A stretch of 64,000 nt of DNA from Kibdelosporangium sp. MJ126-NF4 (GTDB taxonomy: Bacteria > Actinomycetota > Actinomycetes > Mycobacteriales > Pseudonocardiaceae). The notes under the pieces are model-generated. The model did no database searches. It saw only the letters and a program-made list of their open reading frames with translations, and was not told where the DNA came from. A program made the translations under genes and the position numbers. Positions 8,399 to 18,000 of this stretch are shown here, piece by piece. The DNA lies in contig NZ_CDME01000008.1 of assembly GCF_000826545.1 (NCBI RefSeq), positions 682,001 through 746,000 of the forward strand. The letters are read 5' to 3'. Position 1 is the first letter of the stretch. Each line of letters starts with the position of its first letter.

Positions 8399-9079
8399 GT
8401 GATCACGAACGACTTGCCCGAACACGCCGAGAAGCTGATCCGCGGCCGCCGAGCCGTCCGGTCCTTCCGGCCGGATCCCGTCCCGGACGAGACGGTGCGT
8501 GCGATCTTCTCGTTGGCGAGCGCCTCTCCGTCGAACTCGAACACGCAGCCATGGAAGGTCGAAGTGGTCAGTGGAGCGGCGCGCGATCATCTGAGCAGCG
8601 CCCTGCTGGATGCGCACGCGCAGAGCCGCCTCACCGTGGACTTCCCTTACCGGGAGGAGCTGTACAACGAGGTGCACCGGCGTCGGCGCGAGGATTTCGG
8701 CGAGGCGATGTACGGGGCGCTGGGCATCAGTCGTGGCAACCGGGAAGCACGCGACGCCCACAATGCCGAGAGCCTGCGGTTCTACGGCGCTCCCCACGTC
8801 GCCCTGGTGTTCGCGCCGTCCAATGCGGACGCCCGGATGTCCGCGGACGTGGGAATGTACGGACAGACGCTGCTCCTGGCGATGACGGCCTACGGCGTCG
8901 CCAGCTGCCCCCAGGGTTTGCTGGGTTTCTACGGGGACGCGGTGCGTGAGTCACTGGGAATCCGGGACGGCAAGGTGCTGTTCGGCATCTCCTTCGGTTA
9001 TGCCCTCGACTCCGCGCCGGTCAACCAGATCACCGTCGGGCGTGCGGAACTCGGTGAAACGACGAGGTTCCACGCGTAG
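8399..9079 (+). CDS. nitroreductase family flavoprotein
   Basis: The GTG at 8399 follows GGAGAG at 8391-8396; an in-frame GTG at 8384 would leave no such site. The protein has 226 residues. Family signatures include RRAVRSFRPDPV at the start (FMN phosphate binding), ASASPSNSNTQPW (flavin contact) and, near the end, GKVLFGISFGY. It reduces nitroaromatics, quinones or related compounds with NAD(P)H. Divergent from a TetR repressor with shared operators, so induction by an electrophile or drug is likely. Followed by a strong terminator. Confidence 0.9.
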   Translation: MITNDLPEHAEKLIRGRRAVRSFRPDPVPDETVRAIFSLASASPSNSNTQPWKVEVVSGAARDHLSSALLDAHAQSRLTVDFPYREELYNEVHRRRREDFGEAMYGALGISRGNREARDAHNAESLRFYGAPHVALVFAPSNADARMSADVGMYGQTLLLAMTAYGVASCPQGLLGFYGDAVRESLGIRDGKVLFGISFGYALDSAPVNQITVGRAELGETTRFHA

Positions 9080-9086
9080 GAATGGT

Positions 9087-9121
9087 TTCGGGTCCCCGAA
9101 AGAGCCTTCCGGGGACCCGAA
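9087..9121. terminator. bidirectional terminator
   Basis: Perfect 12-base inverted repeat (TTCGGGTCCCCG and its complement) with an 11-base loop, placed between the converging nitroreductase and the 9126-9950 gene. There is no clear T-run, as is common in actinomycetes. Confidence 0.75.
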
Positions 9122-9125
9122 CGGG

Positions 9126-9950
9126 TCAGTTCTTCGGCTGCGTACGACGCCGAAGGGCGACCACAGTGGCGGCACCGGCGAGCCCGGTACCGGCCAGGGC
9201 GATCAGCAGAGGCGACGTCACGTCATCGCCGTCGGCCGGGGGCAGCGGGCTGGCGTTGTAGCCGCCGAGCATGTGCTGGCGTTGGTAGTCCGAGCCGGGA
9301 AGCTTGTCGGCGTAACGGCTGTGCACCAACTCCTGGTACTTCGCCAGACTCGTGCCGTCCTTGCCGATCGACGATGTCGCGGGCTCGTTCAGGGGCAGCA
9401 CACGGTCACCAGCCAGCTGGTACCACGCGTTGATCTGTGGCTCGGTGAACACGGTGCCGCTGTTCACCGACGAGGGCAGAGTGGCTGCCTCGGTGCCGGA
9501 GGTGATCTGGTGGATCGACCAGCCTGATCCCTCGCGTGTGAGCAGGATCGACGCGTCCTGGCCGCTCGTGGACCTGACAGGCACTGCCATGTACGCGAAC
9601 GAAGCCACGGGGGCGTCCGCCGAGCGTGCGAAGTCCGGCGTGAGCGAGTAGACCGGGCGCGCGGGCCCGGTCACGTGCGGCGCCTTCGCCAACGCTGCCT
9701 GGGCGTCCGGCGCGCCCTTGATGAGCTGGCCTGCCGACTTCTTGTCGAGGTTGACGAAGAAACTCCCCAGCCTCGTGGTTGTTTCCGGAGCCGCCGCCAC
9801 CTGTTCGGCCGCTGTCACGTCCGAAGTGGATGGTACGTCGGCCACCGGGCTCGCCGCTGCTGTGCCACCGGTGATCAGCAGCGCGAGGCCCGCTGTGGCG
9901 GACCCGATCAGGACGCGGACGCCCAGGGTGGTGTGTCGACTGGTCATCAT
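9126..9950 (-). CDS. secreted, membrane-anchored protein of unknown function
   Basis: Tandem ATG codons at 9950 and 9947 follow GAGGAGG. The protein (about 274 residues) begins with a signal peptide (VLIGSATAGLALLITGGTAAA). It ends with a glycine-rich transmembrane segment (LLIALAGTGLAGAATVV) followed by RRRTQ. This is a surface-protein layout, although no LPXTG motif is seen. The central part has no recognised domain. The upstream protease gene stops inside this gene's ribosome binding site, so the two are tightly coupled. A role as substrate, inhibitor or anchor of that protease is inferred from position only. Confidence 0.7.
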   Translation of the reverse strand: MMTSRHTTLGVRVLIGSATAGLALLITGGTAAASPVADVPSTSDVTAAEQVAAAPETTTRLGSFFVNLDKKSAGQLIKGAPDAQAALAKAPHVTGPARPVYSLTPDFARSADAPVASFAYMAVPVRSTSGQDASILLTREGSGWSIHQITSGTEAATLPSSVNSGTVFTEPQINAWYQLAGDRVLPLNEPATSSIGKDGTSLAKYQELVHSRYADKLPGSDYQRQHMLGGYNASPLPPADGDDVTSPLLIALAGTGLAGAATVVALRRRTQPKN

Positions 9951-9958
9951 CGGCCTCC

Positions 9959-10519
9959 TCATGCCCCCGCCCCGTAGAGCGCCTCGCCCCACCGGAACTG
10001 ACCATTGCTGACGTACGAGCGGTAGCTCATTTCGCTGTAGCGCGGGCTCGACGGCCAGGGGTCGCCGTAGGAGAGCGTTTGCTGCGCGTCGTACCCGTAG
10101 ATCACCTGCGCATGACCGCCACCGGCGGTCCAGTAGATGCCCGTCTCGATCGGCCGTCCCGCGTCGATCTCACTCGACACCGTCTGGAAGGACGGCGGGG
10201 AACTCACTTGACCTGCGCTCAGGCCGAGCGAGCGGAAGGCTTTCTGGACCCACTGGAGATAGCCGGGCTGGTTCGGGCAGGGTGTGCCCTTCGGGTAGCC
10301 GCGGCCCAGTGCGCAGAAGTCGTTCTGGCTGACGTTTCCCTTGCCGTGGACCTTGGCGATGGTCAGTCCGCTTGCGGCCCAGCACCACTGGTTCTGTTCC
10401 TGTACCAGCTGGTTGATCGGCACTTCGCCCGCCGACGCCGCGGTCGGTGCGATGAGCATCGCCGCGCCCGTCAGTGCGGCGACAAGCCCGGCGAATGCCC
10501 GGGGTATGCGCTGTCGCAT
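9959..10519 (-). CDS. secreted papain-like cysteine protease (C39/C70-like)
   Basis: The 186-residue protein has a signal peptide (cleavage near residue 30, TAASAGE). A small papain-fold domain follows: catalytic C46 in QNQWCWAAS and H136 in GGHAQVIYGYD, then a YGDPW element. This pattern is typical of the PF12385/C39-like papain-like proteases exported by actinobacteria and some plant pathogens. It acts outside the cell. It forms an operon with the membrane-anchored gene immediately downstream. Confidence 0.8.
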   Translation of the reverse strand: MRQRIPRAFAGLVAALTGAAMLIAPTAASAGEVPINQLVQEQNQWCWAASGLTIAKVHGKGNVSQNDFCALGRGYPKGTPCPNQPGYLQWVQKAFRSLGLSAGQVSSPPSFQTVSSEIDAGRPIETGIYWTAGGGHAQVIYGYDAQQTLSYGDPWPSSPRYSEMSYRSYVSNGQFRWGEALYGAGA

Positions 10520-10739
10520 GTTCGACTCCCTTCCCGGCCGCCCGCGGCCATGCAGGAGCCGCGGGGCACATCACCGCTTCGATGCAGGGGGATGGGTGCG
10601 CACCCGGCGGCCGGGACAGGTCCGGGTGACGACACCTGCGCGAAGCAGGGACGAGCTCCACAGTGGTCCGTTCGGAGCCGAACCGGAAAGCCGAATTGGT
10701 CATAACGGCTACTGATGGTGGTAAGCTGATTGCAATGAG

Positions 10740-11025
10740 TGGTTAAGGTGTTGGCCATGGTGAGAACCTCGCCCCAGTGCCCGAAGGCGGCGCCGCCGAG
10801 GTCGGCGACCAGGACGGTTCCCGCCGGGCCTGGGCGACCGCGTGGTGCAGGGCCAGATTGTCCCCACCAGCGCCCTGCACGGTGAACGCCGGGCCGCACA
10901 ACCGCGCACCGGTCCACAGAGGACGAATTCCCGTGACAGAGCGGCCATGGCGGCGATGTGCCGAACCGCAGGCATCAGCCCGGTCTCAGCTCACTGGGCG
11001 CGTTCGGTCACGTCGCAAATCGCCA
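10740..11025 (-). pseudogene. decayed RraA-like (dimethylmenaquinone methyltransferase-like) gene
   Basis: On the minus strand, RraA-family signatures appear in separate frames. ICDVTERAQ (near 11010) is followed by a stop. Next is CGPAFTVQGAGGDNLALHHA (about 10820-10905), which shifts frame near 10815 into GTVLVADLGGAAFGHWGEV (about 10755-10812). At least two frameshifts and one stop are needed to connect them, and both ends are missing. RraA-like proteins include regulators of RNase E and aldolases of 4-hydroxy-4-methyl-2-oxoglutarate type. The rest of the gap between 10520 and 11073 shows nothing else. Confidence 0.6.
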
Positions 11026-11073
11026 TGGTCGAATGCGGCCTCGGCGTCACGACTCACCGTCCTGGCAACGGAG

Positions 11074-12519
11074 TCATTCGAATTCGCCCGTGCTTCGCGA
11101 GGAAATCCGCACAGGCCTGTTCCAGGTGGTGGTACGCCTGCGTCGGCCCAGCGGCAGCAGGATCGCGGCGGCGGCGGTGAGCACCCACCCGACGCAGGCG
11201 ACCACGCCGACGACTGTGTAGCCGCTGTTGGCGGGGAAGCTCTCCCCTGGCGTGGTGTGCGCCTGGAGCAGGACCGCACCCAGGGCTCCGCCGGTGGAGT
11301 AGCCCACGGTGCGCAGAATCTGGTTGAAGCTCATCGCACTGCTCGTCTCGTGGGCCGGTACGGCGCGCATGAGGTACCCGGGCATCACCGCGAAGATGCT
11401 CCCGGTCCCGACACCGGCGACAGCCATCACCGCCACGATTTCCCAGATGTTGTCGCGGGCCACGATGAACAGAACCATGCTGCCGAGCATCACGGCTGAG
11501 GACAGCGGCAGGACCGCCTCGTAGGACGTACGCCGCACCAGCCACGGCACCAACCGGGTTACCAAGTAGCTGCTCGCAGAGAACGGGACCAACACCAGGC
11601 CCGCGACGATGACTGTGCCACCCAGTCCGTAGCCGGTGCTGCTCGGCGTCTGCACGAACGTGGTCACCGGGGAGATCAGCAAGTACATCCCGACAGCGGC
11701 CAGCAAGGTGGCCACGCTTGCCGTCAACACGGCGGGCTCACCCAGTAGCCGCAAGGGCACCAGCGGGTGTGCCACCCGCAGCTCCCACCACACCCAGACG
11801 GCCAGCACCGCCGCGGCCGCGACAAGGATCCCGATCACCGGACCGGATCCCCAGCCCCACTTCTCACCCTTGCTGAGCGCCAGCAACAGACCGGCCAAGC
11901 CGGTGCCGAGCAGCACAGCACCGGCGATGTCGAGTCGCTCTTGGCGGCGCTGCGCAGACTCGGGGACGACGCGCCACGAGACGATCAACGCGGCCGCGGC
12001 GATCGCCGCCCCGAAGCAGTAGGCCAAGTGCAGACCACCGGCTTTCGCAAGCAGCCCGGTGACCGGGTAGCCGAGGCCCACGCCCACCGCAGTGGTGGTC
12101 GAGAGCATCGCGACCCCCGCCCGCATCCGCTCCGGCGGCAGGGCCTCACGGGCGGTCGCGATAGCCAATGGCGTCAGCCCGAGCCCCAAACCCTGCAGGC
12201 CACGCCCGACCAGGAACGGTTCGAACCCGACTGGCAGTGCTGCCAGCACTCCGCCCAGCATCATCGCGACCAGTGAGAGCAAGAAGACCTGACGCCGGTA
12301 GGGTCCGTCTCCCAGGCGGCCCATCACCGGGGCGGCAACTGAAGCCACCAACAGCGTGATCGTCAATGACCACTGGGCTTCGGCGAGCGACACCTGATTC
12401 TCTGCGGCGATGGTCGGGATCAACGGCGCGCCCAGACTGCTGACGATCGCCACCACCATGCATGCGAGCGTCAGCCCCGGCAGCAACGCCCGCTCGAAGG
12501 TCACCACCAAACTGTCCAT
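11074..12519 (-). CDS. MFS drug exporter (DHA2-like)
   Basis: The start is ATG 12519 (MDSLVVTF), giving 481 residues; the frame is open to 12540 but that part lies in the operator. There are about fourteen hydrophobic segments. MFS motif A is GRLGDGPYRRQV, and a motif-C-like region (GLGYPVTGLLA) suits antiporters. The QGLGLGLTPLAIA region is typical of the EmrB/DHA2 group. Proton-coupled export of a drug-like compound is expected. It is divergent from a TetR gene and shares a palindromic operator with it. Its transcript ends near the decayed RraA-like gene. Confidence 0.88.
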   Translation of the reverse strand: MDSLVVTFERALLPGLTLACMVVAIVSSLGAPLIPTIAAENQVSLAEAQWSLTITLLVASVAAPVMGRLGDGPYRRQVFLLSLVAMMLGGVLAALPVGFEPFLVGRGLQGLGLGLTPLAIATAREALPPERMRAGVAMLSTTTAVGVGLGYPVTGLLAKAGGLHLAYCFGAAIAAAALIVSWRVVPESAQRRQERLDIAGAVLLGTGLAGLLLALSKGEKWGWGSGPVIGILVAAAAVLAVWVWWELRVAHPLVPLRLLGEPAVLTASVATLLAAVGMYLLISPVTTFVQTPSSTGYGLGGTVIVAGLVLVPFSASSYLVTRLVPWLVRRTSYEAVLPLSSAVMLGSMVLFIVARDNIWEIVAVMAVAGVGTGSIFAVMPGYLMRAVPAHETSSAMSFNQILRTVGYSTGGALGAVLLQAHTTPGESFPANSGYTVVGVVACVGWVLTAAAAILLPLGRRRRTTTWNRPVRISSRSTGEFE

Positions 12520-12524
12520 AAAAA

Positions 12525-12556
12525 TGATACTACATCTCAATTGAGACTCAGTGTCA
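12525..12556. promoter_or_regulatory. 32-bp TetR operator
   Basis: The core is a perfect 12-base palindrome TCTCAATTGAGA (12535-12546). It is flanked symmetrically by TGATAC (12525-12530) and GTGTCA (12551-12556), which match in five of six positions. It sits between the divergent MFS and TetR starts, only 5 bases from the MFS ATG, so a bound repressor would block both promoters. Confidence 0.7.
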
Positions 12557-12584
12557 AAAGATCCGCGTGTGTCACAATCGGCGC

Positions 12585-13202
12585 GTGGGCCTGCGGGAGC
12601 GGAAGAAGGAGCGCACGCGCGCCGAGCTGCAGCGTCATGCCCTCCGCCTGTTCCGCGACCAGGGGTACGCCGAGACGACGGTGGACGACATCGCGGCCGC
12701 CGCCGAGGTCAGCCGCAGCACCTTCTTCCGGTACTTCGGCACCAAGGAGGACGTGGTCCTCTTCGATGACTTCGATCCGGTGATGTGCCACATGTTGGCC
12801 GCCGTGCCTGAGGGGACTCCGCTGCTCGAGGCCGTGCGCGGCGTGCTGCGGGACTCGTTCGCCTCCCTCGACGACGAGGCCCGCGACCTCGAGGAGGTCC
12901 GCATGGGGTTGGCCCGGACGGTGCCCGCCATCGCGGCGATCCTGCGTGAGCGCAACGCGTTCGGGATCGAGCAGTACGCCGGGGTGATCGGGTCCGCGAC
13001 GGGGCGGGAGCCCGACGACTCCGATGTGCTGTTGTTCAGCGCCATCTTGATGGGCGTCCGGCAAGCCGTCCGGGCACGCATGGCCGCCGGGCGCGCCGAG
13101 CGCTACGCCGACGAGCTGGACGCCATGCTCGGGCGTCTCGCTGCAGGCGTCCCGCTGGCCGATGAGCCGGTCCGGGCTCCGGGGAAGATCACGTCTGGCT
13201 GA
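12585..13202 (+). CDS. TetR family repressor
   Basis: The GTG at 12585 gives MGLRERKKERTRAEL, the standard TetR amino end; an in-frame GTG at 12567 is possible. The helix-turn-helix lies at about residues 10-55 (YAETTVDDIAAAAEVSRSTF, FRYFGTKEDV). The protein has 205 residues. The ligand half resembles MftR/TetR_C_17-type actinobacterial regulators. It probably represses the divergent MFS pump through the 32-bp palindrome. Its 3' end overlaps the converging HxlR gene by 14 bases. Confidence 0.88.
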   Translation: MGLRERKKERTRAELQRHALRLFRDQGYAETTVDDIAAAAEVSRSTFFRYFGTKEDVVLFDDFDPVMCHMLAAVPEGTPLLEAVRGVLRDSFASLDDEARDLEEVRMGLARTVPAIAAILRERNAFGIEQYAGVIGSATGREPDDSDVLLFSAILMGVRQAVRARMAAGRAERYADELDAMLGRLAAGVPLADEPVRAPGKITSG

Positions 13203-13866
13203 GTGCGTGGCGGGTGAAGGCGTAGCGCAGGAACCAGCGGTGCATTTGGCGCTGCAGGGCCCGATTGCCGTGCAGGGCGACGCCCGGATGACGCAGTAGC
13301 TGCGGCCACGACAACTCACCCAGCCACCATTGGGTTACCTCCGCGGTGGGTGCGGCGAGCCAGATGTCGACGGGTGCGCCGGTGTCCTGTCGGCACAGGT
13401 TCACGCCGGTCCTGGACAGGTGTAGCCAGAAGTTTCGGTCGGTCGGCTTGCGGTCGGTGAACTCGATCGCGAGGACGACGGTGCGTTCCGGCAGAGCGTC
13501 GGGATCGACCCTGCGTTGCATGTCCCAGGTGAGCGCGGCGGTGTCGAGATCATCGTCGGACAAGGCGGCGCTGTCGGTGGCTGACGCCCACCTGGCCAGT
13601 TCCCGCACCACCGGCACCAGTGCGGTTCCTGCCTCGGTGAGCTGGTAACCGCCATCGGCCACCTCGACGATCGCGGCGGCGCGAAGGGCCCGCAGTCGTG
13701 ACGAGAGAGTCGCCCGGGGGATGCGCGGCAAGCCGCGGTGGATGTCGCTGAACGTTGCCGCACCAGGCAACAGCTCCCGCACGATCAGCAGAGTCCACCG
13801 CTGCCCGACGACGTCCAACGCCCGCGCCACCGCACAGAACTGCCCATACCCGTTCACTCCGGGCAT
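13189..13866 (-). CDS. HxlR family regulator with carboxyl-terminal SCP2-like extension
   Basis: ATG 13866 (MPGVNGYGQF) gives 225 residues; the longer open frame upstream is not protein-like. The first 95 residues are an HxlR winged helix: CAVARALDVVGQRWTLLIVRE, then FSDIHRGLPRIPRATLSSRL. The remaining 120 residues form a second domain seen in many actinobacterial HxlR proteins (sterol-carrier-like; likely ligand binding). It is oriented away from the cysteine-synthase-like gene and may control it. No operator was recognised in the 103-base gap. Confidence 0.85.
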   Translation of the reverse strand: MPGVNGYGQFCAVARALDVVGQRWTLLIVRELLPGAATFSDIHRGLPRIPRATLSSRLRALRAAAIVEVADGGYQLTEAGTALVPVVRELARWASATDSAALSDDDLDTAALTWDMQRRVDPDALPERTVVLAIEFTDRKPTDRNFWLHLSRTGVNLCRQDTGAPVDIWLAAPTAEVTQWWLGELSWPQLLRHPGVALHGNRALQRQMHRWFLRYAFTRHALSQT

Positions 13867-13969
13867 GGTAGACGCGCGGTGGTTCAAGTTCTGAACTGGT
13901 ACCGGGATCACCCGGAGCCGATGATCGAGCCGAACTCGCCAGGCAGGCAGAAAACGAAAGAGGGAAACC

Positions 13970-14914
13970 GTGATGCAGGTGCGGGATGGCGTTCTCGGTC
14001 GGATCGGCAACACGTCACTGTTGCCCCTGCGCGGCATCGTTGCCGACAACGGCGCCCGGATCCTGCTCAAGCTGGAGAACGAGAACCCGACAGGGAGCAT
14101 GAAAGACCGGATGGCACTGGCCATGGTCGAGGCAGCGGAGGCCGACGGCCGCCTCGCTCCGAACGGCGGCGTGGTCGAGTACACCGGAGGGAGCACCGGC
14201 GTGTCCCTGGCTCTGGTCTGCGCCGTGAAGGGGTACCCGTTGCACATCGTGACGTCGGACGCCTTCGCTCAGGAGAAGCTCGACCACATGAGGATTCTCG
14301 GTGCCCGGTTGCAGGTCGTGCCGAGCGACGACGGGCGCATGACCGAGAAGCTGACCAGAGACATGATCGCGGCCGCGAGCGTCATCGCGGCGAGAACCGC
14401 GGCTGTGTGGACCGACCAGCTGAACAACACCGACCAACTGGTCGCCTACCACGACATGGCTGAGGAGATCTGGACTCAGACCGGCGGCCGGGTCGACGGC
14501 TTCGTCCAGAGCGTGGGGACCGCCGCGTCCCTGCGAGGCACCGGAGAGACCCTGCGCCGTCACAACGACCGGATCAGGATCGTTGCTGTCGAGCCGGAGG
14601 AGTCGCCGGTTCTGTCGGGTGGCCGGACCGGTGCGCACAAGATCGACGGGATCGGAGCGGGCTTCGTCGTGCCGCTCTGGCGAGAGGACATCGCCGACCA
14701 GATCGAACGAGTCTCCACCGCCGACGCGATGGCCATGGTCCGCCGACTCGCTCTGGCGGACGGACTCTTCGCCGGAACATCCACCGGTGCCAACGTCATC
14801 GCGGCCCTGCGGTTGGCCGAACAACTGGGACCCGGAGCGACAATCGTCACCGTCATGTGCGACACCGGAATGAAATACCTCAGCACATGGCAGCAACGTG
14901 GTTTGGCGGAGTGA
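13970..14914 (+). CDS. cysteine synthase family PLP enzyme
   Basis: GTG 13970 or ATG 13973 follows AGAGGGA; the protein has about 314 residues. Fold-type II PLP signatures are NPTGSMKDRMA (Schiff-base lysine), the substrate loop YTGGSTGVSLAL, a glycine-rich VQSVGTAASLRGTG phosphate site and, near the end, AGTSTGANVIAAL. The product is closest in layout to O-acetylserine sulfhydrylase/cystathionine beta-synthase. Beta-replacement on an activated serine is the likely reaction. It is a single gene without cysE nearby, so a specialised role rather than bulk cysteine supply is possible. Confidence 0.87.
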   Translation: MMQVRDGVLGRIGNTSLLPLRGIVADNGARILLKLENENPTGSMKDRMALAMVEAAEADGRLAPNGGVVEYTGGSTGVSLALVCAVKGYPLHIVTSDAFAQEKLDHMRILGARLQVVPSDDGRMTEKLTRDMIAAASVIAARTAAVWTDQLNNTDQLVAYHDMAEEIWTQTGGRVDGFVQSVGTAASLRGTGETLRRHNDRIRIVAVEPEESPVLSGGRTGAHKIDGIGAGFVVPLWREDIADQIERVSTADAMAMVRRLALADGLFAGTSTGANVIAALRLAEQLGPGATIVTVMCDTGMKYLSTWQQRGLAE

Positions 14915-15007
14915 CGGCGTTGTGCGGATGTTGAGCGGATTTTGAGAGGCGCTGCTTCGATCTGGTACGGCTCGGCCAGGGTGGTTGGGCCGGAAGGAGT
15001 CCTGAAC

Positions 15008-18000
15008 TTGTTACGGACATCCGTGAAGTCTGTCGGCCTTGGCCGGAACAGATCGGCAGGACGGTGGCGGGGTGCTGTCCTCACGCCATTGCTGTTGGCT
15101 GGCCTGTTGAGCGTGGCTGTGCCGGTGGGGACCGCTCAGGCAGACGATCCGCACCAGCGCGCTGCCGCGACGCCGCACTACCACAGTCTTGAGACGGCGT
15201 CGAAGGACAACGAGAACTGGATGTCCCGGGTCGACGACAAGGTCAGCCTGGCTGACCTGTCCGTTCCCGGCACTCACGACACCCTCGCCACATGCGTGGA
15301 CCTGTCCTGCGGCGTCTACGTCGACATCACCAGGACCCAGCAGGATTTGGGTGGCAGCAGCAGTGCGGCGCTGGCCGGGCAGCTCACCGCCGGGGTGCGC
15401 GCGATCGACGTCCGGCTGCGGATCAACAAGGACAAGCAGTCAGGTGTCGGGTTCACCATCAACCACGGCGCCATCTCGCTGCAGGCCACGTTCGACGACG
15501 TTCTCACCAGGATCGAGGACTTCCTCACCGGTCCGGAGGGTACGCGGGAAACCGTGCTGATGAGCCTCAAGATGGAGTGCTCCGGCGAGGGGGGCAGCTG
15601 CTCCGACGAGCCCGGCTACAACGAACACGAGATCCTCAAGGGTTACCTCGACGGCTGGACCTACACCGGCAACCAGCAGGAGACCAGGCCGAGCAAGTCC
15701 TGGAAGCACTTGTTCTGGACACCGTCGACCAACACCCAGGCGGCCACGCCGACGTTGGGTGACGTGCGCGGCAAGATCGTCGTGTTGAACTTCCACGGAC
15801 GCCGCGGCGGCGTCTACGGGGACTACGGTCTCGAACAACTCAACAGGAACACCTGGGGCGAGAACGAGTACGTCCAGAACGAGTACAAGGTACCCGACCT
15901 CGGTCAGATCGACGACAAGTGGGAGAAGGTCCGGGCGCACCTGCGTCGCACCAATGGCGTCTGGGACGCGAACCGACCGGGTGAGAAAGAGTACGGCCAC
16001 AAGCCCAAGGACGTCTACGTCAACTTCACCAGCGGCACTGGCGCCTTCGCGTACCCGTACTCCGTTGCCGGTGGTGGCGACGCTTTCACCGGCGTCAACG
16101 AGTTCCTCCACTCCTGTCTCACTGGTGTGGGCACCAGGTGCCAAGAGTTCTACCCGGACCGGCCCGGCAACTTCGGCGGGCAGGAACGGCTGACCCGGAC
16201 CGGCATCGTGATGATGGACTTCCCCGGCGGCGGACTCATCGACGAGATCGTCCGGCGCAACCCGGTACCGACTGGCGGGTTGACGGGACCGACACCACCG
16301 GCGGACCCGAGCCCGGGTGACACGTGGGCGGCGAATCCGGGCGGCAACCAGGAACGGTGCCGACCGGACGGGATGACCACCACCGCGAACGTCGACACCC
16401 CGTACTGCGTGGCCTACGACGAAGCGGGACGGGAACGGACCGGTGCCGCGCACCAGCGGCGTGTCCTTGGCTACTTCACCGGATGGCGCACCGGAAAGGA
16501 CGGCAGGCACCAGTACCTGCCATCCAGTGTCTCCTGGGGCAAGCTCACCCACGTCAACTACTCGTTCGCCCATGTTGGCGCGGACAACCGGATCGCGATC
16601 AAACCGGAGCAGGACAGCGCTGTCCGGCTGTTCAACCGGACTCGGGATGCCCGCTCGCCCCGGGTGAAGACGTTGATCGCGGTGGGCGGCTGGGCCGATT
16701 CCCGCGGGTTCTACACCATGGCGACCAACGCCGACGGGTCGGTGAACCAGGCCGGGATCGACACGTTCGCCAACTCCGCGGTCGACTTCGTCCGGCAGTA
16801 CGGCTTCAACGGCGTCGACATCGACTACGAGTACCCGACCGCGCTGCCCAACACCGGCAACCCGGTGGACTGGCCCGTCGCCAACCCGCGCAGGAAAGGA
16901 CTGACAGCCGGTTACACCGCGCTGCTCAAGACCCTGCGGGAAAAGTTGGATCGGGCCACCGCAGGGGATGGCAGGTACTACCTGCTCACCGCGGCGGTGT
17001 CGGGTTCGGGCTATCTCGTGCGCGGCATGGAGGCACACTCCGGGGTCCAGTACCTGGACTTCGCCAACGTGATGACCTACGACCTGCACGGCACCTGGAA
17101 CCACTTCGTCGGACCGCAGGCGCCGCTCTACGACGACGGACGGGACAACGAGCTGGCGGCAGGCGGGATCTACGATTCCGGCGCCAACCCGGAGTACCAG
17201 AAGACCGGCTACTTCAACACCGACTGGGCCTATCACCACTACCGGGGAGCGCTCTCCCCGGGACGGATCAACCTGGGCGTGCCGTACTACACCCGAGGGT
17301 GGGGCAACGTCAGCGGTGGCGTCGGCAATGGACTGTGGGGCACCTCGGCCCTGCCTGACCAGAGCAAGTGCCCACCGGGAACCGGTCCGGGCAGTCCGGG
17401 CGGCACGACACCCTGCGGTCTCGGCGCTTCCGGGATGGACAACATCTGGCACGACCTCGATGACAACGGAAAAGAGGTGCTTGCCGGATCCAACCCGATG
17501 TGGCACGCCAAGAACCTGGAGCGGGGCGTCACCCCGGACTACCTCTCCGCCTACGGCGTGAGCGGCCAGGTGGGCGGGTACACCAGGCACTGGGACGACA
17601 CCCTGAAGGCCTCATGGCTATGGAACGGCAACAACAAGGTCTTCCTTTCCACAGAGGACGAACAGGCGATCTCGGTCAAGGCGCAGTACATCGCGCAGAA
17701 CGGCATCGGCGGCGCCATGGTCTGGGAACTGGCCGGTGACTACGACTGCCCCGCCGCAGGCCAATGCCGACCGGGCTACACCATGACCAACCTGTTGCAC
17801 GACAAGCTGGCTGGTGCTGGCCAGTACGGCAGTACCCGAAGCGGCGCCACCAAGCTGCCGGACCAGGTGTTGGACGTGCGGGTCGAACTGGTCGACTACC
17901 CGACCAAGCTCGAGGATATGTGGCCGATCCAGCCCAAGCTGCGGATCACCAACAACACCGGCAAGCCGTTGCCGTCCGGCACCGAACTGTCCTTCGACAT

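Noticed and set aside
15440..17590. 716-codon open frame on the minus strand
   Set aside because: It lies fully opposite the chitinase gene, has no ribosome binding site or domain, and arises from the high-GC codon pattern of the plus-strand gene.
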